From NCBI GenBank assembly GCA_900618425.1, contig UZAN01039909.1, positions 39,942-103,941 on the forward strand: 64,000 nucleotides of DNA. Reading direction: 5' to 3'. This DNA is from Echinostoma caproni (taxonomy: Eukaryota > Platyhelminthes > Trematoda > Plagiorchiida > Echinostomatidae). The notes under the pieces are model-generated. The model was not told the DNA's origin and did no database searches. It was given only the letters and a program-made list of their open reading frames with translations. The position numbers and the translations under genes are program-made. Shown here piece after piece: positions 56,537 to 64,000 of the stretch (position 1 is its first letter; every line of letters begins with the position of its first letter).

Positions 56537-56601
56537 AGGAGTTGGAGATCTTCGATCAGTTTTCTTTGAGCGAACAACTCAGCCTTCATGAGTCGGATTA
56601 A
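56537..56601 (+). CDS. Candidate short terminal exon, unknown product
   Basis: A very strong acceptor (TTTTCCTTTTCCTTTACCAG) ends at 56536. With two leading bases the frame reads ELEIFDQFSLSEQLSLHESD and TAA at 56599-56601. A second frame (one leading base, GVGDLRSVFFERTTQPS then stop) is also open. Acidic and helical in the preferred frame. No polyadenylation signal close by, and no partner exon identified. Confidence 0.3.
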
Positions 56602-59600
56602 AATGTGTAACACAGAGTTAACGGATTTGAGTGATAGATAAACCCAGTTTCTCAGCACGTAACTTTCTCAAGTGCTTTTGTGTAAACGGGACCAAAAGTT
56701 AGCTCACATGTGACTCAATTTCCCCACGGAGAGAAATGCAAAGGAATAAAACTGACCAGTTCGAAGAGATACGATGATTGCATATGGTTGCAGCTGAGAT
56801 TAACTGCAAACAACCGGTGTCGTGGATAGTTCGAGCGACGAATATCTGAAATGCTAACGTGCGGAAACGGATGACTAGACTTGAAGTACAGCTAATGCTG
56901 GTCGGTCCGAAGTCGCTATAAAATGTCAAACGTTGGAAGGCACGCACTTATTCTCCAACAAACTCAGGTAACACTGACCGTCCCTTTGGCGTTCAGTTCA
57001 TGGCCTTGAAGAATGTCTGCTGTTTGACGAGCAAGGCATTAGACGGAGAAAGGTCATCTGTCGACACTGGTTACAAAGGAAAGAAACTTCACTGGTCAGA
57101 AGGAGTAACCAACTCCTCTGCCTAATAATTTGTTTACCAATTGAACACAGAAAATATTTTCGTTTGGCTCCTAAGGATGGTACTCTCGATCTAGCGGAAA
57201 TAACTGGCATAAGTGATCAATATTAAAGGAAAGCGAACAAAGTTCAGAAAAGTATTTTGTACTATCTGAAATATGGCTATCGTTCACTTTCGTAAATATG
57301 ATTATATTATGCTTTGTTCTTACGATATTTGGTTATTTTGCACCGGATGCACTACCAAACGTTGTCAGCAACCGAAAATCGTACGCTGAGAATTAATTTG
57401 ACTAAAACACGTAACAAAATAGTGGTGTCCGATGTGATGTGCTGTTCAGTCCTGTGAATAGGGCTTAAAATTTCACGGATGGAAATAAATTGAACAGTTT
57501 AATGTCGCGTTGCGCGAGTTCGATCAAAACTTGTATGGTTGTATTTGCGCCTAATCATGTCCACTTGATATCATACGAAATTATTCAAAAATAAACAGAA
57601 TACCAGTTACGGAGGAAATTCGGGGACGACTTCGAAATGATTTTTGAGAGAATAATATAGTTTTCTTCAAGCAATACACAATTCCCAAATGTCAGGAACA
57701 CCGGGCGAGAGACATTTCGTGGCTACGACATTTATCGCGACTTAGAGGTTTTGTATAACGAACCAATAAAGATTGTTGAAATTTCTTTCACCTCTATTAT
57801 TTTTTTCGTAGTTCATCGATAATACAGATTGATCCCTTTTAAATTACCAAAATGCATTATGCTACCCTTATACAAGAGAGGAGTTAATTGAAACAGTTTT
57901 CAACCCTGAAATATCGACGGTTTTACTGAGGGTTGTTAGAGTTGTGAACAGTTAATTATCTGAATAGTCCCACAGAACTATGTTGTACTATCCGAGTATT
58001 AGTTTTGATCAAAAATATACATTTTAAGAACATTTTCTATGTTTGTGTGCGCTCGGCTGATTGTTTCAAACAATAGTGACTCGCAAACCAGATCACGCCG
58101 TGTACCGGTGCGCCGGATTCCCGTCGCCTAATAACCAAGTTTTATGATGCCGAAACTGGACCACGATGAAGTTCCCTTACGCATACATCTCGCTGGGCAT
58201 TACCATTAAAATTTCGTCTTTTTGCCAAAGCATTTTGGTTCCTTGTGTCTTAGACATGTAGTCAAAAGATATAACTAATCACACAAACCCCCCACAGTAA
58301 TACCTCGGTATGTGGTGAACGGACTGATCTCAAAAGTTAAGGGATTTGTTTTCAGCTGTTGATTTACGATAAATGCTATGTTATTTGAAGGGTGCGTTTC
58401 TCAAAACTACCCATCTATTTGGGTCACAAAACAAGTTGAAAATTGAAACCCGATTCTTTTTTGGTAACAATAGGACTTTCATTTCGGGGCGGTTTGATAA
58501 CCAAGACGAAAGGAAAACTACTTTTACCCACTCAGCTTTCAGGCATCTTATTGCTGCCCGATAGATAGGGTGTGACTTTTAAAGTCAAAATCTCCATCGT
58601 TGTAGCAATATGACGTTTTGTTACTGCATTACCCATTTATTTCACAAAAGTACCTCAAATTTGGCCAGTTACATTGTGTTATACTTTTGTCTTGAGATTG
58701 GTTAATAATCCATAGTCCAGTTTTACATCACCATATCAACAAACGACTGTATACAAATCCCAAATGGATGGCCAAGCATTAGATAAAAATAGTATTTTCG
58801 TAGGGAATCATACTGGAGCTAGGCATTCCATTGAATGTTCTTTCAAATACGGCCGTAGAAAATACTTATTTATTTTATTGCATCCATATTTCTCGATCTT
58901 CTTTATTTAGTCAGCCAATCCAACAATGAACAATATATTCGGAATAGACATTCATATTTCGTTTAGTTTTTAAAAAGGTTTTCTTCACCCCGGTTGATAA
59001 ATTTCCAACTGGAACTGAAAATGTGCAAAGCATCTGGAGATATGGCTTTATTCGAGTATCATAAAACGATACCAACGCTCTGGCAGATGGTGGAAGTTAA
59101 ATCTTATTGATTTATGAGTTCTTGTCTATTGCTTGTATCTAACTATACGTGTGTGCAATGTTATTTTTAGTTGATGAAGAAGAGCTTTTCTACTACACTA
59201 GACGCCAGTGCATATAGGTACCAAGGTAATGTCTTGTAACCATTTTTTAAACGCAAATCAGAGTCGCATTATTCCGTGGACTAATTTACCTGTGCACATG
59301 TCGACTGATCTGAATAAGATAAAAAATCTTAATTTTGTGATCTCTTCTAACTTGTCGGACATTTAAATCTGCCAGCCACTATAGATAGCTGATGAAGTAA
59401 AACACTCAATGAACTGGCATGCGTCTCATATGATTGTTACTTGTCTTCGTATGTTTTTTATTGCATCAATATTATACTTATATCCAAAATTTTAATCGCT
59501 TGATACTATGTTCAACTCTCATAACACTGATCATTCCACTGCTTTGTGCGTAAACCTATTCTGGACTTGATTTGGTTTGTACAGTTATTAAAACAACGCA

Positions 59601-60446
59601 AAGATCAATAATTAATTTGATATCCACCAGACACACTTTGTAATATCAGTATTCATGTACACGAAAATGAATCTCATTCACTACCAGAAAACGAGATACA
59701 GCATGATTGGTAAATAACGAAAGAATTTTTTTCGTCTCTCGGTCGAAAGTAATTATTTAACAGGATGATATGAAGCCATATAGCACTGAAACTGAGGGAA
59801 ATTGGTTTAAAAAAAATCCCTTCTGATCGGAACACACTAATTAAACACTGGGCTTCAATGAGAAATGTTCTTGACGATCGACGAAAACTGGGACAGGTGG
59901 TCCCGACGGAGGGTGAATGAACAGTATACTTATTTTCTGTAAGATCGTACATATTCGAATCATTCGGAGAGTGTATAATGAAAACCGATGGACATGAGTG
60001 GCTGAAGTGGGAGAAAAATGTTTCCCTTGATGATCTCAAGTAGGTTGTTTACATATTCCATTTTCTTCTGCGTTAATTCCTTGGATTTTCATGTGTTGCT
60101 TCTCGGATTGAAGATGATGTAGTCTATGCTCAATTTTTACCATTCCAGGACCCCGTTACGCCGGTGAATTAGTGTGTATGTAAAAGTTTGAAAACGAGCA
60201 ACAGTCCGTGCATCATCACTACCATATCCAGGACACTTTTGGGGGAGTAACTGATTCCTTTATAAGCTATAAAGCTGAAAAACATGAAAATATGGGGAGT
60301 AATAACTATTAGCCAGATCATATATCCCGGTTGCACTTTATCTGTTTCTCGGAGATTGCATTTTACCAAGCAAAGAATTCCGGTAAACTGTCACCGAGTG
60401 ATTCATGTGCTTGNTGAATTCCATGGTTTAATGTGTTGTCTTTCAA
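56602..60446. other. No supported gene
   Basis: AT-rich. Minus frames at 56699-57210 and 59674-60039 and a plus frame at 58373-58564 show no recognisable domain. A TTTTCAG acceptor at about 58354 is followed by only eleven codons. Confidence 0.4.
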
Positions 60447-60510
60447 CCGGGTAGGTTATCTGCAACGGCAGCGTCTCTCAGCCCGAGGGTTCACAGTTCG
60501 ATGCCGGATA
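60447..60510 (+). repeat. tRNA-like SINE head candidate
   Basis: GTTATCTGCAACGGCAGCG resembles a tRNA A-box region and AGTTCGATGCC (60495-60505) a diverged B box, about 35 bases apart. No clean cloverleaf or CCA-ready acceptor stem was found, so a retroposon head is more likely than a tRNA gene. Confidence 0.35.
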
Positions 60511-61477
60511 ATGACATAAAAGTTGTACGAACTGATAACGAAAGAGGAATAGGGACGAAACAGTTTTTTATCGGCCGTCACATTTTCCTCAACAGTCCAA
60601 TTATGACATTGGTATGATTGAATAGAAGTCTTACATTCTCTTATTCCCCTCTATCTCCGTGTTTTGCGTACATAGCAAGTACACGTGGACAAAAATATGC
60701 TTCTATACTGGAACTATGTCAATCTGATTTGAACAGGGACTACTGATGAAGCACACATCGGTCTCTGATTGTTCAATTTACACAAACAAAGCGAGTTGTA
60801 CGTGATTCTCTACCCAGAATAGCTCTCCATCCCGAAAATTTGTATCTAACAACACACGAATCAGAGCAGCCTTCCATTCACTAAAACTATCTGAGGAAAA
60901 CCGTGTTCATTGCCATTTAAGCTAATTTTATGTGCAGATTTTAACTGTTATGAAAAAAGCAATCTACACTGGGAAAACGGAGCATTCTGCAAGTTTAAAC
61001 AATGGTTCAAGTAGCTATGCTGGGATTATGTGAAGATGTTCGATGGGTCCTGGGATCCGGAAACTTCGAATGCCTTATACAACAAAGATACTTATATGGT
61101 ACACGTTATGTAGGGAACAAAAATAATATATTAATTTCCCATTTGTGAACATGGTGAATCAAGGTTGTTTTCTCCACTTCTTCTCCTTCTGGGCCATAGA
61201 TCATTGCCCAGCACGGGTTTTCGCTTTGTACTAATCCGGCTAAGATTACATGAATATGGAGTCTGCTAATACGTTTCCCGTCTTTCCGACCTTGATGAAT
61301 GTCTGCCTCAACTTTGCAAGAGGTCACTCCGCTAGTTGCGCTCCGCGCCGCTGCCCGGGTTGCTCATGTGCATCTATAGCGACCAGTGACCGAAATTCCG
61401 GTCTTCCTTATTCGGAACATCAGGAGTCAGTCTCCTACTTCGAGAGCAATCCATCCTATAACATGTTTGCGCATCAG
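60511..61477. other. No supported gene; CpG-rich patch upstream of the ankyrin gene
   Basis: From about 61320 to 61370 the sequence is CpG-rich (TTGCGCTCCGCGCCGCTGCC). It may be the promoter or first untranslated exon region of the ankyrin-repeat gene about 1 kb downstream. A 73-codon minus frame at 61106-61327 is unassigned. Confidence 0.3.
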
Positions 61478-61626
61478 CACACACACCCACACACACACAC
61501 TAAAGGCACGATCATACGGATAGGAAATCGCCCTTAATTCAGCTACGAAAATAATACCTAACCGACCGACGGGAATGAATGCAGCAGGTTATACGCGCAC
61601 GCGCATGCACACACACATGCACGCAT
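61478..61626. repeat. CA repeats and perfect alternating purine-pyrimidine tract
   Basis: CA repeats lie at 61478-61500. A 37-base strictly alternating run (TATACGCGCACGCGCATGCA then CACACACATGCACGCAT) lies at 61590-61626. It lies about 0.7 kb upstream of the ankyrin start codon and is a candidate left-handed DNA segment. Confidence 0.75.
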
Positions 61627-62328
61627 CACACAGGTAGGGGGCGGTAGTCGGTGGTGAATTTTCGGGACGACTGAAGCAACTGACAAGCACGTAAAAGGTC
61701 ATTTGTTGTTGCAATGTTGCTGATCATGAGAATGATCATGTCATAGAATGATAGTACCGTGGCTGGTACACACAGTTTGTCCGTCCGCAATCGAACACCA
61801 GGATTCGGAACAACGCTACATCAACCCGGGTGGGGAAAAGCTGCGGGGTTATTCACGTGCTTACACTAGTGCACAAATACACGCGCACACAAACAGTACA
61901 GTGAACATATGAACAAAAACGACTTAACGCGGCACCTCGGGAGCACAGGCGCTTCCCGGTAGGTGTGTAGGCAGACAGACAACCAGATAGACGGGCGAAC
62001 AGATCAGCCAGCCACCAATCAAGCCAGCCAGATAACCGAACAACCACTCACCCAGTCACCCAACGGACTGCACGTATGCTAGTTTCGAATATGCATAAGT
62101 AATTGTGGAATCCGTTTCACAGCTACGATTGCTTGCTTGATTTTGAACATTTGTGCATTAGATGCTTTTCAGTTCATGAGGATTTCAGTGTTTAGACAGT
62201 GTGCGATGAAATCAATATAGATTAGGATGTGTGATGTTCGCAGGTGAACGTAATCTTCATGCGAGTGACCACTGTGTTTCACAATTACCTCGTAGAGACT
62301 ATCGCTTTGGAATCACGTTTTACACACG

Positions 62329-62834
62329 ATGATTAGCGGTTCGGGAGGCTACAAAAGAGGTCTGTTCTCTAGTAATCCTGGTGGGAAATCAAGTGCGGCT
62401 CAGAATGCCACGGGTGACTCTGCCACAATCGAGGGTAAACGCATCGTTGCGGCCAAAATTGCCAGTTCGGTTGTGGGTGGTGGCGGAGCCCCAATCCGGG
62501 TGATCAATGCATTCCTACAGGTGCGAGACTATCAAGGCTTGGATCGATACCTGAGCAAACACAAAATCCCAACGGATATACTAACCTCTTCACTGCAAAA
62601 AGCCGCTATGGCCTCTGATATTGAAGCGGTGGACATATTTGCTAAACACGGTGCCAATGTGAACTTTGTGGATCAATTTGGTACCACTTTGTTGCATTTT
62701 GCCATGCGGGGCGGTGGAGATGAGCAAGTGATCAAAAGTCTCGTAGCGCATGGTTTGGACTATTCCACTTGGCGAATGGATGGAATGCCTCTGTTGCACT
62801 GGGCTTGCAGTATGGGCCTGCTACAACTGGTTCA
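62329..62834 (+). CDS. Ankyrin-repeat protein, first coding exon (5' partial gene)
   Basis: Ankyrin repeats are helix-loop-helix units that mediate protein binding. The ATG at 62329 is the first after an in-frame TAG at 62293-62295. Residues 1-55 are Gly/Ser/Ala-rich and probably disordered (MISGSGGYKRGLFSS, VVGGGGAP). Residues 56-85 form a helical lead-in (VINAFLQVRDYQGLDRYL). Repeats begin at about 86 (LQKAAMASDIEAVDIFAKHG, then ANVNFVDQFG), then TTLLHFAMRGGGDEQVIKSL, then MPLLHWACSMGLLQLV, each with the T/P-LH-A signature. The exon ends in phase 2 at a perfect donor GTGAGT (62835-62840). No further exon is recognised before the window ends. No membrane segment or signal peptide. The wider protein type cannot be told from this exon. 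Confidence 0.88.
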
Positions 62835-64000
62835 GTGAGTAAAGCTTCCGTATTTATTTCCATTTTTGTTCAGAAAAAGATAGCCAATTTTTGGATGTAC
62901 GTTCGTTTATATTCTGAATATTTGTTACTCTTACACCCAGCGTTTAAAATCTACTGAAAGTACAGATTACTTCATGGGTGACATATTTGAATTTAATTGA
63001 TTATTTGAGACAATTATTACCGAAAAATAGTAGAGAATTAAGTGTTTTATTAAGTAAAAAGAAGCTTCCTCCAAATAGTCAGAGACGCGGATTATAGATA
63101 AAATTTGTTCAATAATTTCAAACATGTTCCATACCAAGAGGTGATTAGTGTTTCTAGGAGCGGATTCTCCAGTGGTGGGGTTTTGCATTAGCACTTTAAA
63201 CGTGATTACCATTTGCATATATGTACTTGTATTGTCAACTTTGTGTAAGCATGAAGCACATATTTCGGCAAATAACGAAAAACGGGTAACTGGTTTTGAA
63301 AAACCAATTGGAACAAAGCGGCACATGTGCGTGCAAATGTAATGCTGCTCAACGAGTAATAGCACGCTATCTCGTGGTGAAGTCTGGATTATGGTGTTGG
63401 TGAATTTCGGTCCACTTTTCCTCTACTTGGAATGTTTAGACATGAGAGAGTGAGTTGTGAAGTTGTAGGGACTTCTGAAAAGATTGTCAGAAACGGGATA
63501 TTCGATAATTTTCCAAGCAACAGTTTCATACGCAATAGCTTGTTTATGAGTTCAACAAGCAGGGGACATGAAGCGTGACTAATTCATGTACATTTTGGCG
63601 TACTATTAAAAAACCTTAATGGTGACGTAATAAGTAATAAGTAAAAGTTAGCTATAAGGCAAAACCGGTCTAATACATTGAGAAAAAACGGTGAAAGATC
63701 AGAGCTGACGTAGAAACGTTTAAGGTTGCACAGGTGGCAGGTGTTTGTCTGCACAATCGGTAACGTAGTACGACCAGTGAAAATCGATATTCAATGTCAT
63801 CCCAAAGCTCTTTATGTATTCTGTTCTCTATGACTGAGAGGTCGTTGAACTGATCGATATGACATTCCGAGAAGTTAAGCAGGAGATGGAATCGACATCA
63901 CGAACCACGATAACACAGTAATCACGGTTGAAGATATGAGCATTACATCTCAATATATATCACTACTTGGGAATAAAATTGTCATGGGAAAATAAAATAA
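62835..64000 (+). other. First intron of the ankyrin-repeat gene
   Basis: Begins GTGAGTAAAG and continues to the end of the window. AT-rich, with unassigned frames on both strands (for example 62967-63365 minus). No acceptor followed by ankyrin-like sequence was found, so the intron is at least 1.1 kb. Confidence 0.6.

Noticed and set aside
60447..60510. Functional tRNA gene
   Set aside because: Box-like sequences are present but acceptor and anticodon stems could not be drawn. A SINE head is more likely. The same applies to 10632-10682.
1..64000. CRISPR array, rRNA genes or bacterial operons
   Set aside because: No regularly spaced repeats, no rRNA-like conserved blocks, and no closely packed co-directional ORFs.

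Overview
The window looks like repeat-rich nuclear DNA from a flatworm, most likely a digenean trematode. That placement is an inference. It rests on the mix of degraded CR1-like, L2-like and RTE-like non-LTR retrotransposons, a Ty3/Gypsy element and a Tc1-like transposon, on intron-like gaps of 53 to 77 bases, and on compact splice-bounded exons with AATAAA signals. There is no bacterial operon, rRNA gene or CRISPR array. Three N blocks (1209-1808, 38259-38773, 50009-50554) and single Ns (6070, 18046, 20866, 37991, 44710, 60414) mark assembly gaps or joins.

Layout. 1-1208: a broken Tc1-like transposase carrying an intron-like insert. 2.9-3.2 kb: an RTE-like fragment. 5.7-20.7 kb: a series of plus-strand candidate exons of unknown product ending in two phase-matched exons, a stop and AATAAA, with a CR1-like endonuclease relic (7.2-7.7 kb), a tRNA-like/hammerhead-like SINE relic (12.0 kb), an (AT)n tract and an antisense RTE-like relic (12.8-13.6 kb) lying between them. 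21.9-24.6 kb: two 5'-truncated CR1-like copies. 26.8 kb: one member of a dispersed repeat pair. 33.0-33.5 kb: a minus-strand terminal exon candidate with a polyadenylation signal. 36.0-39.1 kb: a minus-strand Ty3/Gypsy relic abutting a plus-strand CR1-like copy. 40.0 kb: a 174-bp foldback. 44.0 kb: a second SINE copy. 45.9-47.8 kb: minus-strand terminal exons, the second dispersed repeat copy and a complete two-exon small-protein gene model on the plus strand. 52.8-54.8 kb: an L2-like endonuclease/RT relic. 61.5-62.8 kb: a CA-rich, alternating purine-pyrimidine upstream region and the first exon of an ankyrin-repeat gene, the clearest host gene here.

Every retroelement or transposase whose catalytic residues are visible has lost at least one acidic residue, so this is a graveyard of mobile elements with host exons in between. 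The most unusual signals are structural: a 71-base inverted repeat with a hammerhead-like three-way junction at 39982-40155, and two SINE-like copies with a covarying hairpin beside hammerhead-like core sequence. Host exon calls other than the ankyrin exon were made by eye from splice motifs, reading frame and phase. They should be read as candidates.
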